From NCBI GenBank assembly GCA_009881125.1, contig WXFH01000029.1:10726-74725 (forward strand): 64,000 nt of DNA, written 5' to 3'. This stretch comes from Acidaminobacter sp. Lineage in GTDB: Bacteria > Bacillota_A > Clostridia > Peptostreptococcales > Acidaminobacteraceae. Below are positions 1 through 7,083 of the stretch, one piece after another. The notes beneath the pieces were generated by a model. It worked only from the letters and a program-made list of their open reading frames with translations, had not been told where the DNA came from and made no database searches. Each line of letters starts with the position of its first letter. Position 1 is the first letter of the stretch. The translations under genes were made by a program, and so were the position numbers.

Positions 1-1
1 T

Positions 2-178
2 ATCGACAAAGCCCGTGGCCGCAGCGGCGGCGGGGACAACCGTTTTGACCGCAAGCCACGCAGCGGCGGCAGCGGTGAAAAAACCTACAAAGGCCGTGAT
101 GCGCGCCATTCAGGTTCCAGCGACAAGAGCTATGGCAGCTCAGATCGTCCAAAGCGCAAGTACAAGCCAGCTGAGTAA
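2..178 (+). CDS. C-terminal tail of a basic, Gly/Arg-rich RNA-binding protein (partial, 5' end outside window)
   Basis: The frame is open from base 2 to a TAA at 176-178 and encodes 58 residues. They are rich in Gly, Ser, Arg and Lys, with RSGGGDNR, RKPRSGGSG and a basic end KRKYKPAE. Such low-complexity basic tails are typical of DEAD-box RNA helicases (CshA/DbpA type) and of some pseudouridine synthases, where they add non-specific RNA binding. No catalytic domain is inside the window, so the family cannot be decided. A hairpin terminator at 298-327 follows, so this is the end of a transcription unit. Confidence 0.55.
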   Translation: MDKARGRSGGGDNRFDRKPRSGGSGEKTYKGRDARHSGSSDKSYGSSDRPKRKYKPAE

Positions 179-200
179 TTTTAAAGCCCATATTTTCCGC

Positions 201-210
201 CGATGGTCCC
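201..210 (+). repeat. GCCGATGGTC word, first of about 26 dispersed copies
   Basis: This 10-mer recurs across the first 50 kb. Forward-strand starts: 201, 3919, 9349, 11448, 14730, 19947, 25875, 28661, 30298, 31860, 34245, 40707, 43562, 50139. Reverse-strand (GACCATCGGC) starts: 1581, 3808, 8037, 10794, 13128, 15053, 19391, 21245, 23989, 28770, 31389, 46274. Copies differing only in the last base lie near 8068, 15199, 17645, 26440, 32731, 35381 and 45829. They sit in coding and non-coding DNA in several reading frames. All were counted by eye. Confidence 0.85.
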
Positions 211-297
211 ACAACCCCACATCCTCGCCAATCATGGCAAATGAAGTGGGCGGGGTATCGGATTTGGATTAGAAACAAAATTGGATAAGACCCGGAA

Positions 298-327
298 AAC
301 CCACTGCCTGCGGCGGTGGGTTTTTTT
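298..327 (+). terminator. Rho-independent terminator of the first transcription unit
   Basis: An 11-bp stem (AACCCACTGCC with GGCGGTGGGTT, one mismatch) with a 3-nt loop runs straight into seven T residues. It lies 120 bp after the partial first gene. Confidence 0.85.
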
Positions 328-343
328 GTCGTATTAAAGGTGT

Positions 344-374
344 GGAAGCCGCTTGCCAGAGGCAATCGGCTTCC
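344..374. repeat. Inverted repeat (hairpin) downstream of the first terminator
   Basis: GGAAGCCG is followed 15 bases later by CGGCTTCC, and the inner TTGCC/GGCAA pair extends the stem to about 13 bp around an AGA loop. No clean T-tract follows. It may be a second, weak or reverse-strand terminator. Confidence 0.5.
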
Positions 375-446
375 TTTGGAAGTGGGCGAAACTTAGCTGA
401 TCTAATCCAAAGTCTAAATTCGCGGGTCTTACTCCGTTAAAACCTT

Positions 447-460
447 GCAGGTCTGACCCC
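447..460 (+). repeat. Single GGTCTGACCCC palindromic repeat upstream of the SRAP gene
   Basis: One short-form copy (GCAGGTCTGACCCC) is preceded by a decayed copy at about 421-436. It belongs to the window-wide palindrome family described under the arrays. Confidence 0.8.
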
Positions 461-471
461 AATGAATCACA

Positions 472-496
472 GTATATTTTTATTCGAGAAGGGTAT
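472..496 (+). promoter_or_regulatory. Candidate sigma-B-type promoter upstream of the SRAP gene
   Basis: GTATAT at 472-477, a 13-nt spacer and GGGTAT at 491-496 resemble the sigma-B consensus (GTTTAA, 12-14 nt, GGGTAT). The spacer ends in GAGAA, as in the candidate before the YtxH-like genes. It lies 52 bp before the start codon at 548. The -35 match is weak. Confidence 0.35.
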
Positions 497-547
497 ACAT
501 AAACCGGAATGCAACAGTCAAATATGTAATCCTGGAGGATCAGAGTT

Positions 548-1138
548 ATGTGTGGACGCTATTTTGTCGATGAAGCCTTTGAAGAGATACTGCGGCGATA
601 CAAAATCCACGACGTCCCTGAGGTGGTTTGGACACCTCGCGAAGTTTTTCCCACTAACGAAGCGCCTGTTGTCATTAAGGCAAAGGATGAAGTTCGCGCG
701 GGTTTGATGAAGTGGGGCTTCGTTTATCCAAATATGAGCCGGCCTGTCATCAATGCGAGAAGCGAAACAGCCGGGGTCAAACCTGCGTTTAAAGACGCGC
801 TGAAAAAGCGGCGCTGCATAGTGCCGGCATCGGGTTTTTTTGAGTGGCATGGAGAAAAAGGGGATCGTACAAAGTTTCGAATTGAGAGGCCAGAGAAATC
901 TATAGTTTCGTTTGCAGGACTTTATACGCCGTTTACGGCAACGGATGGGAATCGCTTTTTTGCTTATGTCATTTTGACGCGGCAAAGCTCGCCGCCGGTT
1001 TCGGAAATACATGATCGGGAACCTATTATTTTGAGAGAAGAAGATGAAGAGACTTGGCTGGATCAGGGGACTTCAGAGGCAGAAATTGAGCTTCTAATGC
1101 GGCAAGCAGGGCCTCAAGTCGTGTTGAATGCGGTCTGA
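548..1138 (+). CDS. yedK: SRAP (SOS response-associated peptidase / HMCES-like) protein
   Basis: This 196-residue protein matches the SRAP family, which covalently traps abasic sites in single-stranded DNA through its N-terminal cysteine. The expected residues are visible: Cys2 exposed after Met removal in MCGRYF, Asn69 in INARSET, Glu99 in SGFFEW and His155 in the VSEIHDREP segment. It is slightly shorter than typical 210-230-residue members, but the core is complete. The start is supported by GGAGG at 534-538. It stands alone, with a sigma-B-like promoter candidate upstream and a repeat array downstream, and probably protects stalled replication forks. Confidence 0.92.
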   Translation: MCGRYFVDEAFEEILRRYKIHDVPEVVWTPREVFPTNEAPVVIKAKDEVRAGLMKWGFVYPNMSRPVINARSETAGVKPAFKDALKKRRCIVPASGFFEWHGEKGDRTKFRIERPEKSIVSFAGLYTPFTATDGNRFFAYVILTRQSSPPVSEIHDREPIILREEDEETWLDQGTSEAEIELLMRQAGPQVVLNAV

Positions 1139-1163
1139 AACTAAAATTATTCTGGATGTTTCG

Positions 1164-1427
1164 TAACGGGTCTGCGGCGAGTGTCTATTGCTCCTGGCTG
1201 ACTGACTTTATGTCAACGCGGGTCTGACCCCGTCGGTACCTCGCCAGTCCAACATTACCTCAACCCGGGTCTGACCCCGTCGGTACCTCGCCAGTCCAAC
1301 ATTACGTCAACCCGGGTCTGACCCCGTCGGTACCCCGCCGATCCAACATTACGTCAACCCGGGTCTGACCCCGTCGGATACTCCGTATGTCCAATTTTAC
1401 GTCAACCCAGGTCTGACCCCGTCGGAC
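1164..1427 (+). repeat. Palindrome array: one long form and five tandem 47-bp units of GGGTCTGACCCCGTCGG
   Basis: A decayed long-form copy (GGGTCTGCGG...CTATTGCTCC) at about 1167-1192 is followed by short forms starting at 1220, 1267, 1314, 1361 and 1409. The period is 47, 47, 47 and 48 bp. The whole unit, including the inter-palindrome text (GTACCTCGCCAGTCCAACAT), is conserved, so the array grew by unit duplication. GGGTCTGACCC is a perfect palindrome around one T. No gene is present between 1139 and 1715. Confidence 0.9.
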
Positions 1428-1715
1428 ACCCCGTCGGACACCCCCATCAGCACCCACCGTCAAAAAGTAATTTGACACAAATTTTTAATTTTTCTTCAAA
1501 ATCGTCAATCTCTTAGACGTTTTTTTGACATTACGACTGTATACTCGAGTCAAAGAGAAGCACATGAGGTACTTTGAAGTGACCATCGGCATGAAAATGC
1601 TTTTTAAGATGAAGATCAAAGTCCTCAACGTCTAAATTAATGGACTTAAATTCACAGAATTTCACATCACCGTAAACCAAAATGCGACCAATATATGATA
1701 AGGAGTGACATTCGA

Positions 1716-3755
1716 ATGCTTAGCAATCAACAAATCGAAAGCGCAATGAAAGTCAAACTGAAGGACATCTTCCCTGAGCTGCCGGCTTACCCGACTTTCG
1801 TCGAAGGCATCCGCCGCGCGCCAAAGCGTGCCATGACCCTGACTAAGGATGAAATTGGTCTCGCGCTCAAAAACGCGCTCCGTTACGTCCCTGAAGAGTG
1901 GCATGAGATCCTCGCACCGGAATTCCTCGACGAACTCCTGACACACGGCCGCATCTACGCTTACCGCTTCAGACCGCAGGGCAACCTCGTTGGCCGCCCA
2001 ATCGATGAATACAAAGGCCGCACCCTCGAAGCCAAGGCGTTCCAGGTCATGATCGACAACAACCTAGACTTCGCGATTGCCCTTTATCCTTATGAACTCG
2101 TTACTTACGGGGAGAGCGGACAAGTCTTCCAGAACTGGATGCAGTACTGGCTCGTCAAAGGCTACCTCGAAATTATGACCCAGGATCAGACCCTTCACAT
2201 CGAGTCCGGCAACCCAAGGGGCCTCTTCAAGTCCTCGCCGGAAGCGCCTCGCGTCATCATCACCAACGGCCTCATGATCAGCCAGTTCGACACGGCTGAA
2301 GGCTTTGCCCGCGCTGCGTCCCTCGGCGTCGCCAACTATGGTCAGATGACCGCAGGCGGCTGGATGTACATCGGACCACAGGGCATCGTTCACGGCACCT
2401 ATAGCACCATCCTCAACGCAGGCCGCAGAAATAAGGGCCTCGCGGATGACGCGGATCTCGCCGGCCAGCTTTTCGTCACCTCAGGCCTCGGCGGTATGAG
2501 CGGCGCTCAGGGCAAGGCAGCTGAGATCGCTAACGGCGCGGCTATCGTCGCAGAAGTCGACTGGTCCCGTATCGAGACGCGCTTCTCCCAAGGCTGGGTT
2601 TCCTCCGTCGCCAGGACGCCAAAAGAAGCTTTCGACAACGCTTACAAGTATATGGCAGAGGGCGTCGGTCACGCCATCGCCTTCCACGGCAACATCGTCG
2701 ACCTCCTTGAGTATGCCGATGAAAACAACATCCACATCGACCTCCTCTCCGACCAGACTTCCTGCCACGCGGTCTACGAGGGCGGCTACTGCCCGGCTGG
2801 CATGAGCTTTGAAGAGAGAACTGCGCTGCTGGGGTCAGACCCGGTACTCTTCAACAAGAAAGTCGACGAGACCCTGAGACGTCACTTTGAAGTCATCAAG
2901 CGCCTCACCGCCAAGGGCGTCTACTTCTTCGACTACGGCAACTCTTTCATGAAGGCGGTTTACGACGCCGGCGTCACCGAAATCTGCAAAAACGGCGTGA
3001 ACGAGCTCGACGGCTTCGTCTTCCCGTCCTACGTAGAAGACATCCTCGGCCCGCTCCTCTTCGACTACGGCTACGGCCCATTCCGCTGGGTCTGCCTCTC
3101 CGGCACCGATGAAGACCTCATCAAAACCGACATGGCTGCTATGTCCGTCATCGATCCGAACAGACGCTTCCAGGACCGCGACAACTATGTCTGGATCCGC
3201 GACGCCATGAAGAACAAGCTTGTCGTTGGCACCAAGGCCCGCATCCTCTATCAGGACGCCCTCGGCCGCATGAATATTGCCCTCAAATTCAACGAAATGG
3301 TCAGAAGTGGTGAGATTGGCCCGGTCATGCTCGGCCGCGACCACCACGACACTGGCGGCACTGACTCTCCATTCCGTGAGACTTCCAACATTAAAGACGG
3401 CTCCAACATCATGGCCGAGATGGCGACGCACTCCTTCGCGGGCGACGCGGCGCGCGGTATGAGCCTCATCGCCCTCCACAATGGCGGTGGCGTCGGCACC
3501 AGCAAGGTTACCAATGGCGGCTTCGGCCTCGTCCTCGACGGCAGCCTCCGCGTCGACGCGATCATCCAGCGCGCGATTCCGTGGGACGTTATGAACGGTG
3601 TCTCCCGACGTGCTTGGGCTCGCAATGAGAACTCCATCAGCACGGTCGTCGAGTACAACCAGATCCGCGGCGGCCAGGACGTCCTTGCCCTCCCGTATGT
3701 GGCGGATGAAAGCATGATCCAGTCCGCGGTTGAAAAGGCGCTGGCTGGCAAATAG
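1716..3755 (+). CDS. hutU: Urocanate hydratase (urocanase)
   Basis: This 679-residue protein converts urocanate to 4-imidazolone-5-propionate, the second step of histidine degradation, using tightly bound NAD+ as an electrophile. Family hallmarks are YGQMTAGGWMYIGPQG near residue 210, the glycine-rich SGLGGMSGAQGKA, DQTSCH, and GRDHHDTGG near residue 538 followed by SPFRET. The length fits the long urocanase form found in many anaerobes. ATG 1716 is chosen over ATG 1695 because AAGGAG at 1699-1704 precedes it correctly. No hutH, hutI or hutG is in the window, so the rest of the pathway must lie elsewhere. A GGGGTCAGACCC repeat at 2831-2841 is read in frame as GSDP. Confidence 0.95.
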   Translation: MLSNQQIESAMKVKLKDIFPELPAYPTFVEGIRRAPKRAMTLTKDEIGLALKNALRYVPEEWHEILAPEFLDELLTHGRIYAYRFRPQGNLVGRPIDEYKGRTLEAKAFQVMIDNNLDFAIALYPYELVTYGESGQVFQNWMQYWLVKGYLEIMTQDQTLHIESGNPRGLFKSSPEAPRVIITNGLMISQFDTAEGFARAASLGVANYGQMTAGGWMYIGPQGIVHGTYSTILNAGRRNKGLADDADLAGQLFVTSGLGGMSGAQGKAAEIANGAAIVAEVDWSRIETRFSQGWVSSVARTPKEAFDNAYKYMAEGVGHAIAFHGNIVDLLEYADENNIHIDLLSDQTSCHAVYEGGYCPAGMSFEERTALLGSDPVLFNKKVDETLRRHFEVIKRLTAKGVYFFDYGNSFMKAVYDAGVTEICKNGVNELDGFVFPSYVEDILGPLLFDYGYGPFRWVCLSGTDEDLIKTDMAAMSVIDPNRRFQDRDNYVWIRDAMKNKLVVGTKARILYQDALGRMNIALKFNEMVRSGEIGPVMLGRDHHDTGGTDSPFRETSNIKDGSNIMAEMATHSFAGDAARGMSLIALHNGGGVGTSKVTNGGFGLVLDGSLRVDAIIQRAIPWDVMNGVSRRAWARNENSISTVVEYNQIRGGQDVLALPYVADESMIQSAVEKALAGK

Positions 3756-4178
3756 AATACCTTTTAGTCGAGTTGGGTTGTCCGGGCCGCGGTGTGCTGG
3801 TCCGGATGACCATCGGCGTGATCTTCTTTAGTAATAGTGACCTAAGCCCAGTCGTCCAGAACGTCAACGTTTCCATGGCTTGAAGATTTATATAGAGCAA
3901 GTACACAAAACCATTTTAGCCGATGGTCCCACGTACGCCCAATATAGATTTTCCAAGCTTTGTGGGGCACCTGACGCTGTGGGGGGCTGGGCTTTTTATG
4001 TCTCGAAAGGGGAAAGACGGGCTGCTGATCCTCGCTTAAGATTGAGTGAGGGAGAGTTAAGTCTGAATATTTGTAATGATAACAAAAATAAATTTATGAT
4101 ATTTTGTGATCTGAGTCACTTTACTTCTAATTGAGATGTGTTATCATTTAAGATGAAGGCATGAAGAACGGAGATTAG
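3756..4178. other. Non-coding gap with two GCCGATGGTC words and a hairpin
   Basis: I see no convincing gene here. It holds an imperfect stem (CCGGGCC/GGTCCGG, 3782-3806) without a T-tract, two words at 3808 and 3919, and a T-rich run after a G-rich segment near 3990 that may end the urocanase transcript. The right part is AT-rich and carries the Crp-like site listed separately. Confidence 0.6.
4104..4121 (+). promoter_or_regulatory. Crp/Fnr-family-like operator before the first FNT channel gene
   Basis: TGTGA at 4105-4109, six bases and TCACT at 4116-4120 match the TGTGA-N6-TCACA architecture in nine of ten positions. It lies in AT-rich DNA about 210 bp before the channel start at 4330. Formate channels are often under Crp/Fnr-type anaerobic control; the assignment here is inference. 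Confidence 0.4.
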
Positions 4179-4270
4179 TAGGTCTGCGGCTAAGGCCTAT
4201 TGACCCCACGTGATGAGTTAAGCAGGTCTGACCCCACATGATGAGTTAAGCAGGTCTGACCCCACGTGAT
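4179..4270 (+). repeat. Palindrome array: one long form, two short forms
   Basis: The long form starts GGTCTGCGGC at 4181 and ends GACCCC at 4207; it looks like GGTCTG and ACCCC separated by about 16 bp (CGGCTAAGGCCTATTG). Two short forms follow near 4224 and 4252, spaced about 28 bp and joined by a repeated ACATGATGAGTTAAG-like linker. Confidence 0.88.
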
Positions 4271-4329
4271 CTTTTCAGAAATTGCCAATCCCTCTGAGCG
4301 ACATGGTATCTCAAGTAGGAGTGAAGACT

Positions 4330-5214
4330 ATGAATGATAAGAAGATGCTGACCCCAGCGGAAATTGCTGAAACAGCGGTTGACACCGCGACGAAAAAAGC
4401 GGGTCTGACCCCGTCTGTTCAATTTGCGCTCGCCATTCTTGCAGGGGCGTTTATCGCATTCGCTTCTCAAGGCTCCAATATGGCGGCTTTCAATCTGTTT
4501 GCGGAGGCTGAGACCTATGGGCTTGGCAAAGTCCTGGCAGGCGCCATTTTTGGCACCGGGCTCATGCTGGTCATTCTGGCCGGCGGCGAACTGTTTACTG
4601 GGAACACGCTCATGGCGGCGGCGGTATTATCAAAAAAGGTGCGCGTTTCTGTCATGATTAAGAACTGGGCCGTAGTATTCACCGGAAATTTTGTTGGCGC
4701 CATGCTGGTCACCCTTATGATCGTGGCTTCAGGCCAACTGGACAGCGGGGGAGGGCTCCTTGGGGGTCAGACTTTGAAGATCGCCGTCCATAAGGTGAAT
4801 CTGCCGTTTCTGTCAGCGTTTTTCCTGGGCATCATGGCCAACTGGCTTGTAACCCTAGCGGTTTGGCTTTCCTACGGCGCACGGGATATGACAGGCAAGA
4901 TTTTGGCTATCTTTTTTCCAATCTGGCTGTTCATCACCTCGGGCTTTGAACACAGTGTAGCCAACATGTATTATGTGCCTGCAGGGATTCTTGCGAAATC
5001 CAATCCTGCATGGGCAGCTGCCTCAGGACTCTCTGCCGATGCTCTCAACACCCTCACCTGGCAAAACTTTCTCATCGGCAATCTGTTGCCCGTAACCCTT
5101 GGCAATATTGTAGGCGGCGCGGTTTTCGTCGCTGGAGCCTATTGGTTTATTTACCTGAAAAACAAGAAGGATCTGAAGCAGGATCCGCTTTCCAGATTCA
5201 TCAACGCGGCGTAG
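4330..5214 (+). CDS. Formate/nitrite transporter (FNT) family channel, copy 1
   Basis: This 294-residue integral membrane protein has the six-helix FNT layout. Hallmarks are GSNMAAFNLF, the loop GGELFTGNTLM, a long NW-containing helix and SGFEHSVANMYY with the conserved pore His208. FNT pentamers pass formate, nitrite or hydrosulfide with protons. ATG 4330 is chosen over an upstream ATG at 4282 because of the GGAG spacing and because the paralogue at 5756 begins the same way (MNDKKMLTPAE against MNEKKMLTPAE). Residues 24-29 (AGLTPS) are encoded by a perfect GGGTCTGACCCCGTCT repeat; the paralogue has ALSPIS there with no length difference. Substrate is probably formate, but this is not proven by sequence. 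Confidence 0.93.
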   Translation: MNDKKMLTPAEIAETAVDTATKKAGLTPSVQFALAILAGAFIAFASQGSNMAAFNLFAEAETYGLGKVLAGAIFGTGLMLVILAGGELFTGNTLMAAAVLSKKVRVSVMIKNWAVVFTGNFVGAMLVTLMIVASGQLDSGGGLLGGQTLKIAVHKVNLPFLSAFFLGIMANWLVTLAVWLSYGARDMTGKILAIFFPIWLFITSGFEHSVANMYYVPAGILAKSNPAWAAASGLSADALNTLTWQNFLIGNLLPVTLGNIVGGAVFVAGAYWFIYLKNKKDLKQDPLSRFINAA

Positions 5215-5237
5215 GTAACCAATCACGGATGCGTTAT

Positions 5238-5369
5238 GCGGGTCTGACCCCGTTAGTTAATTTGCCCCGTCTGTTAAGTTATGCGGGTCTGACCCCATAT
5301 GTTCACCCCATATGTTCATTAGCAGGTCTGACCCCGTCTGTTGCCCCAGCAGGTCCGACCCCGTCTGTT
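5238..5369 (+). repeat. Palindrome array: four short forms
   Basis: Copies near 5240, 5285, 5324 and 5352 (the last with a GGTCCGACC variant) share CCGTCTGTT or CCATATGTTC linkers. They fill the start of the gap between the two FNT genes. Confidence 0.88.
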
Positions 5370-5394
5370 CATTTTGAGTTATAATTTTAGGAAA

Positions 5395-5755
5395 TTGCAA
5401 TTATTTGAATTTATAAATTCTTTTATTCCGTACTACGGATGTTAAAGTGTTGATATTGCTGCGTTCCACCTGGTGGGATAATCAATGAGTCAGAATAATT
5501 CATAGATTAATTATACAAAGTGAAATTTTTATTGTGAAGGATTGCATAGGTTAATTATCAGAAAATTTTATAAATACGAAATATTAATAGGCAAAAATGA
5601 TTAATAATTTTATTAATACAATAATTCTAATAAACTATTGTGAAATTATGAAAGTCGTGTTACTATGATATTGTTAAAATAAATACAATAAAAGTTGTAA
5701 CTCTTTTATCCGCCATCATAAAATAAAATTGATAACATTTATAGGAGAGAGATGA
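5395..5755. other. AT-rich promoter region of the second FNT gene
   Basis: About 360 bp of strongly AT-rich sequence without an open gene precedes the second channel. Several TATAAT-like hexamers are present, but none has a convincing -35 partner, so I do not place a promoter. A well-placed AGGAGAGAG at 5743-5751 is the ribosome site of the next gene. Confidence 0.5.
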
Positions 5756-6643
5756 ATGAACGAGAAAAAAATGCTGACCCCAGCAGAAATTGCAGAAGCT
5801 ACTGTAGAAACGGCAAAGAAAAAAGCGGCGCTTAGTCCGATTTCACAATTGTTACTTGGTGTCCTTGCGGGGGCATTTATAGCGTTTGCTTCACAAGGAT
5901 CCAATATGGCTGCCTTTAATTTGTTCGCAGATCCATCGACTTATGGCATGGGTAAGGCACTCGCAGGCGCAATCTTTGGAACAGGCTTGATGTTGGTCAT
6001 CCTGGCCGGCGGGGAACTTTTTACTGGAAACACTCTGATGGTCGCGGCTGTCATGATGAAAAAAATCACGCCAAGTCAAATGTTTAAAAACTGGGTAACG
6101 GTTTATTCTGGAAACTTCATTGGTGCTATGCTGGTGACTTTTATGATTGTCTATTCCGGACAGCTTAACAGCGGTGGTGCGCTCCTTGGTGGCCAGACTA
6201 TCAAGATCGCAGCTTATAAAGTTAACCTGCCATTCCATTCTGCTTTGTTCCTTGGCATTATGTGCAACTGGTTGGTCACTTTGGCGGTTTGGCTCTCCTA
6301 CGGTGCAAAAGATATGACTGGCAAGATCCTTGCAATTTTCTTCCCAATCTGGCTGTTTATCACTTCTGGCTTTGAACACAGCGTTGCGAACATGTACTAC
6401 ATTCCTGCCGGGATCCTTGCAAAGGCTAATCCGGCTTGGGCGGAGGCCTCGCATCTATCGGCAGAGGTTCTGAGCACTTTGACCTGGAAAAACTTCCTGG
6501 TTGGAAATCTGCTTCCTGTCACTCTGGGAAATATCATTGGCGGCGTCGTTTGCGTCGGTGGCGCATACTGGTTCGTCTATCTCAGATCCAAGAAAACGCC
6601 GCAGCACGATCCGCTTACGACTTTCGTTAAGAAAGCGGCGTAA
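5756..6643 (+). CDS. Formate/nitrite transporter (FNT) family channel, copy 2
   Basis: This 295-residue FNT protein is closely similar to copy 1 over its full length, so the pair arose by tandem duplication. It keeps GSNMAAFNLF, GGELFTGNTLM, SGFEHSVANMYY and NLLPVTLGN. The coding sequence differs in style: it is more AT-rich at its start and lacks the GGTCTGACC palindrome that lies in copy 1. An intrinsic terminator follows 20 bp after the stop. Having its own AT-rich upstream region suggests separate regulation from copy 1. The likely substrate is formate or another small monovalent anion. Confidence 0.93.
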   Translation: MNEKKMLTPAEIAEATVETAKKKAALSPISQLLLGVLAGAFIAFASQGSNMAAFNLFADPSTYGMGKALAGAIFGTGLMLVILAGGELFTGNTLMVAAVMMKKITPSQMFKNWVTVYSGNFIGAMLVTFMIVYSGQLNSGGALLGGQTIKIAAYKVNLPFHSALFLGIMCNWLVTLAVWLSYGAKDMTGKILAIFFPIWLFITSGFEHSVANMYYIPAGILAKANPAWAEASHLSAEVLSTLTWKNFLVGNLLPVTLGNIIGGVVCVGGAYWFVYLRSKKTPQHDPLTTFVKKAA

Positions 6644-6662
6644 ACAATTTGATTCAAACACG

Positions 6663-6689
6663 ACCCTCTGCGAGCGCAGGGGGTTTTTT
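6663..6689 (+). terminator. Rho-independent terminator after the second FNT gene
   Basis: A 9-bp stem (CCCTCTGCG with CGCAGGGGG, one G-T pair) around a 2-nt AG centre is followed by six T residues. Confidence 0.88.
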
Positions 6690-6699
6690 AATGAACAGC

Positions 6700-6899
6700 T
6701 GGGGTCAGACCTGCATATCAAGACCTGCGAAGCATGAACAGACGGGGTCGATAGGCGCAAGCCGCAGACCTGCAAAGTACTTCAACCGACGGGGTCAGAC
6801 CTGCAAAGTACTTCAACCGACGGGGTCAGACCTGCAAAGTACTTCAACCAACGGGGTCAGACCTGCAAAGCACTTCAAGACCCGAAAAGCACTTCACAG
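6700..6899 (-). repeat. Palindrome array: one long form and four short forms, 31-bp tandem period
   Basis: The short form GGGGTCAGACCTGC starts at 6701, 6791, 6822 and 6853. The last three share the linker AAAGTACTTCAACCGAC with an exact 31-bp period. A long form (GGGGTCGATAGGCGCAAGCC...) lies at 6744-6772. A partial unit trails to 6899. Confidence 0.9.
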
Positions 6900-7083
6900 C
6901 CTTTGCAATGCCCACAAGATGCAAAAAAGTTACGGAATATGACAATCACGTGAGGCATATGCAATTTTGTTGTATAATGAATTAAACAGATCTTCTGTAC
7001 ACCGAATCATTTCTCCCCACAAAAAATTGCAAAATGCATTTCGAATGGTTTTATATAGAAATCATCCACCAGGAGGCGTTTAC

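Noticed and set aside
1212..1427. CRISPR-like array (regular direct repeats with spacers), also at 27423-27530 and 6791-6866
   Set aside because: The linkers between palindromes are near-identical, not unique spacers, the repeat is too short, copies occur all over the window and no cas gene is present. These are palindromic repeat arrays.
2835..3479. Long antisense frames inside urocanase, alaS, rnj and other GC-rich genes
   Set aside because: They are shadows caused by GC-rich third positions in well-supported genes; none has a ribosome site or a family match.
1716..3755. Complete histidine-degradation (hut) operon
   Set aside because: Only urocanase is present; flanking genes are a SRAP protein and FNT channels separated by repeat arrays.
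3880..4134. 84-codon open frame downstream of urocanase
   Set aside because: No ribosome site, no family resemblance, and it runs through a dispersed word and an AT-rich promoter region with a Crp-like site.
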